Shown here one piece after another: positions 1 to 5,059 of a stretch of DNA of 5,059 bases; the stretch's first letter is position 1; each line of letters begins with the position of its first letter. Made by a program: the position numbers and the translations under genes. The DNA is from Eubacteriales bacterium. Lineage in GTDB: Bacteria; Bacillota; Clostridia; Christensenellales; CAG-138. The stretch is from positions 1 through 5,059 of the forward strand of contig JAQVML010000147.1 of the NCBI GenBank assembly GCA_028703645.1. The letters run 5' to 3'. The notes beneath the pieces are model-generated. The model searched no databases, was not told where the DNA came from, and worked only from the letters and a program-made list of their open reading frames with translations.

Positions 1-53
1 GCGTCGCCAGCGTTATAGGCGACCATATACGTCGCAACATCTCCAATTTTCAC
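1..53 (-). CDS. possible 5' end of a leftward gene, cut by the window edge
   Basis: Read leftward from a GTG at 53, the frame stays open to the window edge and gives a protein-like stretch, VKIGDVATYMVAYNAGD. An in-frame TAG lies eight codons upstream of the GTG, so any start must be at or after about position 74. A weak GAGAG lies 7 nt before the GTG. An ATG at 26 is an alternative start without a well-spaced ribosome site. Its place just after the ada terminator, on the same strand, fits a new leftward gene. However, another leftward frame and two rightward frames are also open over this short distance, so the coding call is weak. No family is recognised. Confidence 0.22.
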   Translation of the reverse strand, partial: MKIGDVATYMVAYNAGD

Positions 54-120
54 GCCAACGCTCTCGCTTTCATCCTATTTCTGTATTCTACTCGTTTTTA
101 TTCTCTCCGTATAGTATAAG

Positions 121-142
121 AAAAAGAGAGGGTTACCCTCTC
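121..142 (-). terminator. Rho-independent terminator of ada
   Basis: On the minus strand GAGAGGG-TAA-CCCTCTC forms a 7-bp stem with a 3-nt loop, followed directly by TTTTTC. It begins 12 nt after the ada stop codon. The T-run is present only in the leftward direction, so it serves ada and not a rightward gene. Confidence 0.85.
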
Positions 143-154
143 CATTTCATGATA

Positions 155-1195
155 TTATCGATGCTCTTTTTCGTGCTTGAGCAGCCAGTCCTTGCGCCAG
201 AGTCCGCCACCGTAGCCCGTCAGCGCACCATCCGCGCCAATCACCCGATGGCACGGAATCATGATCGCGATGCGGTTCATACCGTTCGCTGTGCCGACTG
301 CGCGGACTGCCTTCGGGTCATCAATCGCCGATGCGATCTCGCCGTAAGAACGAATCTCGCCAAACGGAATCTCGCGAAGCGCCGCCCAAACCCGCTGCTG
401 AAACTCCGTTCCCGGCGCGTGGAGCGGCACGGAAAACGTCTTTCTCGTGCCCGCGAAATACTCCAATATTTGCCGGACGGCTTCTTCCGTAAACCCGTTT
501 TTACCGGGCAGGAGCACGGCATCCAGCCGTTTTTGCAGATCGGTAAACTCGCTTTCCAGCATGCGCCGATCACCAAACTCTAGTAGGCAAAGCCCCGTCT
601 CGCTCGCGATGGCGACCATTGGCCCAAGCGGCGCGTCAAAGCGCTGATAGACGAGCACGTTTCTGGGTTCGCGCTTCGCTTTGCCCGGCGCGGTTCCGAT
701 GATCTTGTCAAACGCGCTGGCAAAGCCGCTCGCGGACGAATATCCGCTCTCCAGCGCCGCATCCAGCACGCTGTTTCCGTCCTTGATCGCGCCAAACGCC
801 GTGTTGATGCGATTCATCCGGCAAAAGGCTTGAAACGTCATGCCGTAATGCTTTTGAAACCACCGTCTGAGTGTATTGGGATCGAGGCCGCGTTGCTTGA
901 GCTGCCACTCGGTGATGCGAAACTGCGGGTTTGCCTGCACCTCGGCTAGCAGCGCCGCGATATCCTCCGGCACCTGATTTGCGCTCTCCATAGGCCTGCA
1001 AATCTTGCAAGGGCGATATCCCGCGGCGAGCGCGTCGTGAATGGTATCATAAAAGCAAACGTTCTCCTGTTTGGGTTTGCGCGCGGTGCAAGTCGTGCGG
1101 CAGAAGATGCCCGTCGTCTTCACTGCGGCAAAAAACGCGCCGTCGTAGGCGGGATCTTTCTCCACAAGCGCCGTATATTTTTCATTTTCCGTCAT
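155..1195 (-). CDS. ada: Ada: bifunctional DNA-alkylation sensor/activator and O6-methylguanine-DNA methyltransferase
   Basis: This is a 346-residue protein, close to the 354 of E. coli Ada, with the full three-part layout. Residues about 1-70 are the Ada zinc domain, with FCRTTC (C32, C36) and RPCKICRP (C63, C66). By alignment C32 matches E. coli C38, the acceptor of methyl groups from DNA phosphotriesters. Residues about 78-172 are an AraC-type helix-turn-helix region (LRRWFQKHYGMTFQAFCR; SGYSSASGFASAFDKIIG). Residues about 180-345 are the O6-methylguanine/O4-methylthymine methyltransferase, with FGEIRSYGEIA, the suicide cysteine C315 in IPCHRVIG, and GYGGGLWRK. In the known family, self-methylation of the N-terminal cysteine turns the protein into an activator of its own and other repair genes. 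The open frame extends to 1261, but ATG 1195 is preferred: GTGAGG lies 6 nt upstream, and the longer form would overlap the promoter. No alkA, alkB or separate ogt is next to it. All key residues are intact. Confidence 0.96.
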   Translation of the reverse strand: MTENEKYTALVEKDPAYDGAFFAAVKTTGIFCRTTCTARKPKQENVCFYDTIHDALAAGYRPCKICRPMESANQVPEDIAALLAEVQANPQFRITEWQLKQRGLDPNTLRRWFQKHYGMTFQAFCRMNRINTAFGAIKDGNSVLDAALESGYSSASGFASAFDKIIGTAPGKAKREPRNVLVYQRFDAPLGPMVAIASETGLCLLEFGDRRMLESEFTDLQKRLDAVLLPGKNGFTEEAVRQILEYFAGTRKTFSVPLHAPGTEFQQRVWAALREIPFGEIRSYGEIASAIDDPKAVRAVGTANGMNRIAIMIPCHRVIGADGALTGYGGGLWRKDWLLKHEKEHR

Positions 1196-1201
1196 ATAAA
1201 A

Positions 1202-1207
1202 CCTCAC
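1202..1207 (-). promoter_or_regulatory. Ribosome binding site that sets the ada start
   Basis: GTGAGG on the minus strand lies 6 nt before ATG 1195. It argues against the upstream in-frame ATG at 1261. The site lies partly inside a short inverted repeat (1203-1218) that could cover it in the mRNA. Confidence 0.7.
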
Positions 1208-1216
1208 TTCATGGTG

Positions 1217-1225
1217 AGTATAACA
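1217..1225 (-). promoter_or_regulatory. Extended -10 promoter of ada
   Basis: The minus strand reads TG-T-TATACT, a good extended -10 element (TGnTATAAT-like). No convincing -35 lies 16-18 bp upstream; a TTGACG near 1256-1261 is too far, at 33 bp. Transcription would start near 1210, giving a very short leader of about 15 nt. A good -10 with a poor -35 fits an activator-dependent promoter, as expected for self-activation by methylated Ada. The GC-rich GGAGCGCGCG just upstream sits where an Ada site would be, but no match to a known Ada box can be claimed. Confidence 0.5.
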
Positions 1226-1273
1226 TGGCGTTCGTCGCGCGCTCCACCGAAAAAACGTCAAATATATTGCCGA

Positions 1274-1714
1274 CTATTCGGTTTGCGCGTTGCTCTTCTC
1301 CCGCCAAACCTTGTATTCTTTCACGTCGTCATGCACCAGCTTGAGCGCAACGCCGATGACTGCCGCGTCGTCCACAAGGCCAATCGCTGGAAGAAAATCC
1401 GGTACCAGGTCGATTGGACTCAAAAAATAGAGTAGCGCGCCGACCACCGCGATAATCGAGCCAATCGGAATATCGAGATAGCGTTTCTCAAGATACGCCT
1501 TGACGAGCGCGATGAGAATCGGAATCTCGGACAGCATGCCGCCCACCACCGGCACATACTTCAGCTTTCGCTCCAACCGCTCCAAAAAGCGATCCATCTT
1601 GTCCCGATCTTCGAGCAGCTTTTTCGCCTTCTTCTGGCTCTGCTCAAATCTTTTCTGAACCTCTTCTTCGTCGAGCACCTCGACCAGTTTTTCATCCGAA
1701 ATATCGTTGATCAT
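1274..1714 (-). CDS. DUF1232 (YkvA-like) small membrane protein
   Basis: The protein has 146 residues. Residues about 7-52 are highly charged, predicted helical or coiled-coil (EEEVQKRFEQSQKKAKKLLE). A hydrophobic segment follows at about 54-75 and a second at about 82-98. The second runs into the DUF1232 signature at 94-116, LLYFLSPIDLVPDFLPAIG followed by LVDD. The tail after residue 128 is charged. The family is widespread and membrane-associated, with no firmly established biochemical role, so none is assigned. The start is supported by AAGGAG 9 nt upstream. The ATG lies on the junction of a perfect 12-bp tandem duplication. The gene lies 78 bp upstream of ada on the same strand with no terminator visible between, so read-through into ada is possible although ada has its own promoter. 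Confidence 0.9.
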   Translation of the reverse strand: MINDISDEKLVEVLDEEEVQKRFEQSQKKAKKLLEDRDKMDRFLERLERKLKYVPVVGGMLSEIPILIALVKAYLEKRYLDIPIGSIIAVVGALLYFLSPIDLVPDFLPAIGLVDDAAVIGVALKLVHDDVKEYKVWREKSNAQTE

Positions 1715-1724
1715 ATCGTTGATC
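1701..1724. repeat. Perfect 12-bp tandem duplication across the DUF1232 start codon
   Basis: The plus strand has ATATCGTTGATC twice in direct tandem, at 1701-1712 and 1713-1724, with no mismatch. On the coding (minus) strand the unit is GATCAACGATAT. The start codon ATG (1714-1712) spans the junction of the two copies. The unit is four codons long, so gain or loss of a copy keeps frame. The Shine-Dalgarno AAGGAG (1724-1729) abuts the second copy. Confidence 0.95.
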
Positions 1725-1793
1725 TCCTTTGCGCTCTACCGTCGCTCTTCACGAAGCCTCGTGTCGATCTGCGACTTCCAAACAATTTCGCAA

Positions 1794-1813
1794 AATGAAT
1801 TCCTTCATTCATT
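1794..1813. repeat. Inverted repeat at the DUF1232 promoter, operator-like
   Basis: AATGAAT-TCCTTC-ATTCATT has perfect 7-bp arms around a 6-bp centre. It overlaps the candidate -10 (1811-1816, leftward) and the expected transcription start, a position typical of a repressor site. There is no T-run after it, so it is not a terminator. Regulatory function is inferred from position only. Confidence 0.45.
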
Positions 1814-1816
1814 ATA
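1811..1816 (-). promoter_or_regulatory. Candidate -10 element for the DUF1232 gene
   Basis: A perfect TATAAT reads leftward, placing the start of transcription near 1804 and giving a leader of about 90 nt. No clear -35 hexamer is visible at 16-18 bp. Because the local sequence is ATTATAAT, a rightward TATAAT (1813-1818) overlaps it, also without a good -35. Confidence 0.4.
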
Positions 1817-2076
1817 ATACGTTTTGAAGCGATCTTGCCCGTTATTCTGGAAAATAGTCCAGCAAGGCACGATCGCACGCGGTTAATCATATATCTTCAA
1901 GATTGCAGAAGCATAAGAAGTGGGTGTAAAATAACTCATAGGCTCAAAGAGCGGTTTTCGAATGCGATATTAGTTCGCAAACTTGAAACTCTGTTCCAGT
2001 GGATGAAATGAACGCTACGTTACCCGCTGTACCCGAACGACGGCAACTGATTTTTTTCGCTACAGGATCACAGAAT

Positions 2077-2083
2077 GAGGAGG
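2077..2083 (+). promoter_or_regulatory. Strong ribosome binding site that selects a TTG start
   Basis: GAGGAGG lies 8 nt before TTG 2092. That TTG opens directly onto a lipoprotein signal peptide. The in-frame ATG at 1999 has no such site and would put 31 non-signal-like residues in front. Confidence 0.85.
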
Positions 2084-2091
2084 ACGAATTT

Positions 2092-2658
2092 TTGAAGAAA
2101 TTGATTGGTATCTTAGCCGTTATGTTGCTTTTGACCGGCTGTTCCACGGAAAACGGGATTGGTTTCGGTGCGCTGAAATCAGGCAGCCCCTCTCCCGACA
2201 TTGTCGAAGTCTCAAGCTTTACGCCAACTCCCGCCGTGACCCCTATTCCAACGCCGGAACCCACCGCAACACCCAGCCCGACGCCGCGCCTGTATGGTCG
2301 CCTTTCGACGATGACGTTGAAGGAGTCCATCGACGAGCTGATCACGCTTGGCGCCGACATCTCAAATATAAAGGAATACGACGAGGCAGCAACCGCAAAA
2401 TCGGCACTGGGAAAACTCGAAGCGTATACCCAGCGAATTGATTTCACGCTCAACGGCAAACACGACTGTGTCGTGGAGGCGTATGCAAGCGTGGAAGCCG
2501 CAACCGCGCGCGCCGAGTATTATTCACGCATCAGCGAAACCGCAACCATCGGGGCTTATATTTACCGTCACGATATGGTCGTCTTCCGCATCAAGGAAAC
2601 CGCAACGCTCGATGAAGCGGAGGCGTTTAATCAGTTGCTCACGCAAGTCGATCAATAA
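2092..2658 (+). CDS. Lipoprotein of unknown function with Thr/Pro-rich linker
   Basis: The protein has 188 residues and starts at TTG. Residues 1-16 are a short signal peptide (KK, then LIGILAVMLLL) ending in a lipobox LLTG-C with the lipidated cysteine at 17, so it should be anchored on the outer face of the cytoplasmic membrane. Residues about 43-65 are a Thr/Pro-repeat linker (TPTPAVTPIPTPEPTATP...), typical of spacers that hold a domain away from the membrane. Residues about 67-188 form an Ala/Glu-rich globular domain I do not recognise. It contains three similar short stretches (VEAATARAE, ETATIGAY, ETATLDEAEAF) that may reflect weak internal repetition. It is the only rightward gene here, it is followed by its own terminator, and its neighbours give no clue to its role. 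An alternative start at 1999 would bury the signal peptide and is rejected. Confidence 0.85.
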   Translation: MKKLIGILAVMLLLTGCSTENGIGFGALKSGSPSPDIVEVSSFTPTPAVTPIPTPEPTATPSPTPRLYGRLSTMTLKESIDELITLGADISNIKEYDEAATAKSALGKLEAYTQRIDFTLNGKHDCVVEAYASVEAATARAEYYSRISETATIGAYIYRHDMVVFRIKETATLDEAEAFNQLLTQVDQ

Positions 2659-2680
2659 CGAAAAGCAGATTGAGTGTTTG

Positions 2681-2728
2681 AAAAAAGCAGCCGGGCCGAT
2701 TCCTGATCGGACGCCCTTGCTGCTTTTT
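2681..2728 (+). terminator. Rho-independent terminator of the lipoprotein gene, probably bidirectional
   Basis: A6-GCAGC at 2681-2691 pairs with GCTGC-T5 at 2719-2728. Inner pairing of GGG with CCC and CCGAT with ATCGG closes a TCCTG loop. It starts 22 nt after the stop codon. The A-run on one side and T-run on the other mean it can also act leftward, as a backup for the SDR gene. Confidence 0.85.
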
Positions 2729-2785
2729 GTTTTACCGTTTCCGCGTCATAAACGCATCTTTTTCGTTTGGTTCTGCCGTTTTGCG

Positions 2786-2818
2786 CGCAAGAAAGGCCAC
2801 CCGGAAACGAGTGGCCTT
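2786..2818 (-). terminator. Terminator of the SDR gene
   Basis: On the minus strand AAGGCCAC, a 10-nt loop and GTGGCCTT form a perfect 8-bp stem (2793-2818), followed by TCTTG. The T-run is short and interrupted, so efficiency is uncertain; the bidirectional hairpin further on could complete termination. Confidence 0.7.
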
Positions 2819-2868
2819 GTCAAGCACATTTACTTCTCACCAAGCGCTCTTATCCGCGCAGAGAAGCC

Positions 2869-3876
2869 TTAGTTCTCCTCGTTTTTTACCTGCGGGAGAT
2901 ACCCGTTTTCGCGGAACCAGGTGATCGCCTTTCTGATGGTCTCCGGCAGCGGCGTGCGCGGCATGCCGAGCTCGTTGACCGCCTTGGAGCAGTCGTACCA
3001 TTCTCCGCGATGCCCAATCTTCACCTCGCCCGCGGTCACAAACGGCGGTTTGCCGGTGATGGCAGCCTGTGTGGTAAAGATATGCCCGGACAGCAACGCA
3101 AGCGGATACGGAACCTTGATCTTTGGCGCTTTCACGCCCGCAATCTCCGCGATGAGTTTGTAAAACTCCGGAATCTTGACGTTCGTGTTGCCAAGGATAT
3201 ACCGTTCGCCAACCCTGCCTTTTTGAGCCGCTAGAATTTCTGCGCGCGCGACATCGTCCACGTCGATGATGTTCGTTCGCGCGTCCATATACAGCTCTTC
3301 CTTGCCGGACGCAACGTCGATAATCATGCGCCCGGACGGCGTTGGCCGAACGTCATTTGTCCCGACCACGAATGTGGGGTTTACGATCACGATCGGCACG
3401 CCGCGCGCTCCATATTTATATGCTTCCACTTCAGCCAGATATTTCGACTTGGAATAATCGTCGTCAATATCCCATTGGTTGAAGTCTTCGTTCTCGTCCA
3501 CAGGATCGCCATGCGCGCCAATCGTATTGTTGGTGCTGGTGTAAACGACCTTCTCAACCCCCATCTCAAGCGCTGCCTGGAGCGTGGCTTTCGTTCCGCC
3601 AACGTTGACCTCATAGAGCTTCTTCGGGTTCGGCGCCCAGTGCGCAAAATACGCCGCGGTGATGTAGAGCGTGTCGCAGCCGACAAGCGCCTTCTTCATG
3701 GAGTCCGTGTCCGTCATGTCCGCAACCACGCGCTCAACGTCAAACGGATCGAGATTCGCCGTATTGCTGTTTTTTCGCAATACCACCTTGACGTTTTCTC
3801 CGTCTTTCAGCAGTTCGCGCATGACCGCGGAACCAACAAACCCCGTTGCGCCCAAAACAAGTTTCTTGTTGCCCAT
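2869..3876 (-). CDS. NAD(P)-dependent epimerase/dehydratase or dihydroflavonol-reductase-like extended SDR
   Basis: The 335-residue protein has the usual length of extended short-chain dehydrogenases. The N-terminus has a Rossmann fold with the nucleotide motif GATGFVG (residues 9-15) and an acidic DMTD at 53-56. The active-site set is present: S114/T115 in VYTSTNN and Y141-x-x-x-K145 in DYSKSKY. A PVDE motif lies at 125-128. The C-terminal half is the substrate-binding region, including NPTFVVG and IIDVDDVARA. The pattern resembles the dihydroflavonol-4-reductase/HpnA-like group, but the substrate cannot be read from the sequence and no sugar or hopanoid genes are adjacent. ATG 3876 is chosen because GGGAG lies 10 nt upstream. 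The ATG at 3885 is only 1 nt from it, and the ATG at 3987 is inside the promoter. It has its own promoter and terminator, so it is probably a single-gene unit. Confidence 0.9.
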   Translation of the reverse strand: MGNKKLVLGATGFVGSAVMRELLKDGENVKVVLRKNSNTANLDPFDVERVVADMTDTDSMKKALVGCDTLYITAAYFAHWAPNPKKLYEVNVGGTKATLQAALEMGVEKVVYTSTNNTIGAHGDPVDENEDFNQWDIDDDYSKSKYLAEVEAYKYGARGVPIVIVNPTFVVGTNDVRPTPSGRMIIDVASGKEELYMDARTNIIDVDDVARAEILAAQKGRVGERYILGNTNVKIPEFYKLIAEIAGVKAPKIKVPYPLALLSGHIFTTQAAITGKPPFVTAGEVKIGHRGEWYDCSKAVNELGMPRTPLPETIRKAITWFRENGYLPQVKNEEN

Positions 3877-3886
3877 GTTTTTCATT

Positions 3887-3891
3887 CTCCC
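3887..3891 (-). promoter_or_regulatory. Ribosome binding site that sets the SDR start
   Basis: GGGAG on the minus strand lies 10 nt before ATG 3876 and only 1 nt before ATG 3885, favouring the start at 3876 by spacing. The protein from 3876 begins MGNKKLVLGATGFVG, the normal N-terminus for this fold. Confidence 0.7.
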
Positions 3892-3958
3892 TGATCCAAT
3901 CGAAGTGAAAACTGCATAAAAAGTCCAATTTCTTTGTATAAATGCATGCTGTAACTTT

Positions 3959-3987
3959 ATCGTAATCCTGCAAAACCCGCGTGTCAA
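3959..3987 (-). promoter_or_regulatory. Sigma-70/sigma-A-type promoter of the SDR gene
   Basis: A perfect -35 TTGACA (3982-3987) is separated by exactly 17 bp from the -10 TACGAT (3959-3964, four of six matches). The start of transcription would be near 3952, giving a leader of about 75 nt. It is the best-formed promoter in the window. Confidence 0.75.
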
Positions 3988-3990
3988 GCA

Positions 3991-4004
3991 AATCCGAACG
4001 GATT
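3991..4004. repeat. Near-perfect palindrome just upstream of the SDR promoter
   Basis: AATCCG-AA-CGGATT has 6-bp arms and a 2-bp centre, and ends 3 bp from the -35 element. It has no T-run. The position fits a binding site for a dimeric regulator, but the partner is unknown. Confidence 0.45.
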
Positions 4005-4015
4005 CTGCTCGTCAT

Positions 4016-4036
4016 ATCATTGTCGTATGCAATGAT
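4016..4036. repeat. Inverted repeat between the YeiH-family and SDR genes
   Basis: ATCATTG-TCGTATG-CAATGAT has perfect 7-bp arms around a 7-nt loop, about 52 bp after the stop of the YeiH-family gene. It could be a weak hairpin at the end of that transcript or a protein site. It lacks a T-run, so a standard terminator is not claimed. No better terminator was found between 4037 and 4088. Confidence 0.45.
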
Positions 4037-4088
4037 CCAGACTTCACGATCGCGATGCGCTTCCTCACTTGGAACGTCAGGGCGCTAT

Positions 4089-5059
4089 TCACCAGATTCC
4101 CAATACTTTTTGCATCAGCAGGCTGACTATGGCGATGCAGCCCCAGCAGCAGAATCCGACGAGGATCGGCTTGCCGCCCTTTCGAATCAGGCTGACTAAG
4201 TTGGTGTTGAGGCCGATGGCAGCCATCGCCATCACGATGAAAAACTTAATCAGCACCTTCAGCGGTGCAAACACCGTTGTCGGTACGCCCAGCGAAACCG
4301 CGATGGTCGTGATCACCGAAGCCAGCACAAAGAACAGGATAAACATCGGAAAGACTTTTTTGAGCCGAAAGCTCGACTCGCTGCCGGATTCCTTTTTTGC
4401 GCGGTAGAGCGCGATTGCCAGCGTGATCGGAATGATCGCGAGCGTACGCGTCATCTTCACGATGGTCGCGGTCTCCAGCGCGTTTGAGCCGTGAATGGAG
4501 TCCCAAATCGAGGCGGCAGCCGTAACGGACGACGTATCGTTGATGGCGGTTCCGGCAAAGAGGCCAAAGCCGTAGTCGGAGAGGTGCAGCAGCCCGCCCA
4601 GCGTCGGAAAGATCAGCGCGGCGGCGATGTTGAACAGGAAGATCACGGAGATCGCCTGCGCAATCTCCTCGTCGCTCGCGTCGATCACCGGCGCGGTCGC
4701 GGCGACAGCCGAACCGCCGCAGATGGAGGAGCCAACGCCGATGAGCACAGCGGTGTTGGTCGGAATCTTCATCACGCGATACAGGATAAACGCCACGAGC
4801 AGCGAAGTCGCAATCGTCGAGAGTATGATCGGCAGCGATTGAATCCCCGTGGAGACGATAACGGAAAGATTCATGCCAAACCCGAGCAAAATCACCGCGA
4901 GCTGCAACACTTTTTTTGAAGTAAATGAGACTCCCGCGCGAAGCGGCTCTCTGTTTTCGATGAGCATCGCCGCGAGCATGCCGATTAAAATCGCGAATAC
5001 CGGCCCTCCGACAACGGGCAGCCACTCACCGATCAGCCACGCGACCGCGGCGATTGCGA
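4089..5059 (-). CDS. YeiH/UPF0324-family putative sulfate exporter (5' end outside window)
   Basis: The frame is open to the right edge, giving 322 visible residues. The family is usually somewhat longer, so only a short N-terminal piece is missing. The upstream in-frame sequence (AIAAVAWLIGEWLPVVGGPV) is family-like, so the ATG at 4979 is internal and not the start. About ten hydrophobic segments alternate with short loops. The family signatures are clear: LGFGMNLS (58-65), GVGSSICGGSAVAA (107-120), and AGTAINDTSSVTAA (168-181), counted from the first whole codon. The family is an inner-membrane protein annotated as a putative sulfate exporter; the substrate is not firmly shown for most members. 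No LysR-type regulator or sulfur gene is visible next to it. It is followed by the SDR gene on the same strand, 212 bp on, but that gene has its own promoter. Confidence 0.92.
   Translation of the reverse strand, partial: AIAAVAWLIGEWLPVVGGPVFAILIGMLAAMLIENREPLRAGVSFTSKKVLQLAVILLGFGMNLSVIVSTGIQSLPIILSTIATSLLVAFILYRVMKIPTNTAVLIGVGSSICGGSAVAATAPVIDASDEEIAQAISVIFLFNIAAALIFPTLGGLLHLSDYGFGLFAGTAINDTSSVTAAASIWDSIHGSNALETATIVKMTRTLAIIPITLAIALYRAKKESGSESSFRLKKVFPMFILFFVLASVITTIAVSLGVPTTVFAPLKVLIKFFIVMAMAAIGLNTNLVSLIRKGGKPILVGFCCWGCIAIVSLLMQKVLGIW

Larger units (their letters stand above)
1715..2091. other. Divergent intergenic region between the DUF1232 and lipoprotein genes
   Basis: This 377-bp stretch holds the leader and a candidate promoter of the leftward DUF1232 gene, an inverted repeat at 1794-1813, and the upstream region of the rightward lipoprotein gene. 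A smaller inverted repeat, CTGGA-(6)-TCCAG, lies at 1847-1862. A possible rightward -10 (TAAAAT, 1927-1932) has only a poor TTGCAG 18 bp upstream, so the lipoprotein promoter is not settled. I see no RNA gene, riboswitch or further coding region here. Confidence 0.6.
2659..2868. other. Convergent intergenic region with two terminators
   Basis: The rightward lipoprotein gene and leftward SDR gene converge here. The 210 bp contain one terminator for each and an additional inverted repeat (CTTCTC at 2833-2838 with GAGAAG at 2861-2866) just after the SDR stop. No coding sequence is supported. Confidence 0.7.

Noticed and set aside
149..583. Rightward 144-codon frame opposite ada
   Set aside because: It is antisense to the conserved methyltransferase domain of Ada, has an Arg-rich composition and has no ribosome site.
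1250..1261. TTGACG as the -35 of the ada promoter
   Set aside because: The gap to TATACT is 33 bp, far beyond the usable 16-18 bp.
1999..2091. N-terminal extension of the lipoprotein from ATG 1999
   Set aside because: It would place 31 non-hydrophobic residues before the signal peptide and lacks a ribosome site. TTG 2092 has GAGGAGG at 8 nt.
1944..2459. Leftward 171-codon open frame with a Val/Gly repeat stretch
   Set aside because: It is the antisense of the lipoprotein gene. Its VG-repeat is the reverse complement of the Thr/Pro linker codons, and it has no supported ribosome site. The rightward frame has a signal peptide, lipobox, strong ribosome site and terminator.
2767..3234. Rightward open frames over the SDR gene and its terminator
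   Set aside because: They run through the terminator hairpin and antisense to a gene with intact Rossmann and YxxxK motifs, and have no ribosome site or family resemblance.
4037..4088. Possible terminator for the YeiH-family gene using the GCGC and TTCC/GGAA arms
   Set aside because: The arms are short and the pairing needs a large one-sided bulge; no T-run follows.
4246..5025. Leftward 259-codon frame rich in Arg/Asp/His
   Set aside because: It is a shifted-frame shadow of the YeiH-family gene with low-complexity RRR/HRR/DRD composition and no recognisable domain.
1..5059. CRISPR array, IS element, phage, toxin-antitoxin or defence module
   Set aside because: No spaced direct repeats, no transposase-like or nuclease-like frames, and no terminal inverted repeats were seen on either strand.

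Overview
The window looks like a chromosomal stretch of a moderately GC-rich bacterium, most likely Bacillota/Clostridia-like. This rests on purine-rich Shine-Dalgarno sites, a TTG start behind a perfect GAGGAGG, a lipoprotein with a Thr/Pro-repeat linker, and compact hairpin-plus-T terminators. The taxonomic guess is inference only; there are no rRNA, tRNA, phage, IS or CRISPR sequences in view.

Layout, left to right. Positions 1-53 may hold the 5' end of a leftward gene cut by the window edge (weak). A hairpin terminator (121-142) closes a leftward ada gene (155-1195) for a three-domain DNA alkylation-damage sensor and repair protein, which has its own extended -10 promoter. Immediately upstream, also leftward, is a DUF1232/YkvA-like small membrane protein (1274-1714). 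Its start codon sits on the junction of a perfect 12-bp tandem duplication. A 377-bp divergent intergenic region (1715-2091) separates it from the only rightward gene, a lipoprotein of unknown function (2092-2658), which starts at TTG. The lipoprotein converges on a leftward NAD(P)-dependent epimerase/reductase-like SDR gene (2869-3876), with separate terminators for each between them (2681-2728 and 2786-2818). The SDR gene has a good consensus promoter (3959-3987) in a 212-bp gap that also holds two inverted repeats. The right edge is a leftward YeiH-family (UPF0324) membrane protein lacking only its N-terminus (4089 to beyond 5059).

The genes do not form an obvious pathway. Most carry their own promoter and/or terminator and look like independent housekeeping or stress genes. 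I found no convincing new system. The items most worth a second look are the 12-bp tandem duplication that creates the start codon of the DUF1232 gene, several operator-like inverted repeats at promoters, and the orphan lipoprotein domain.
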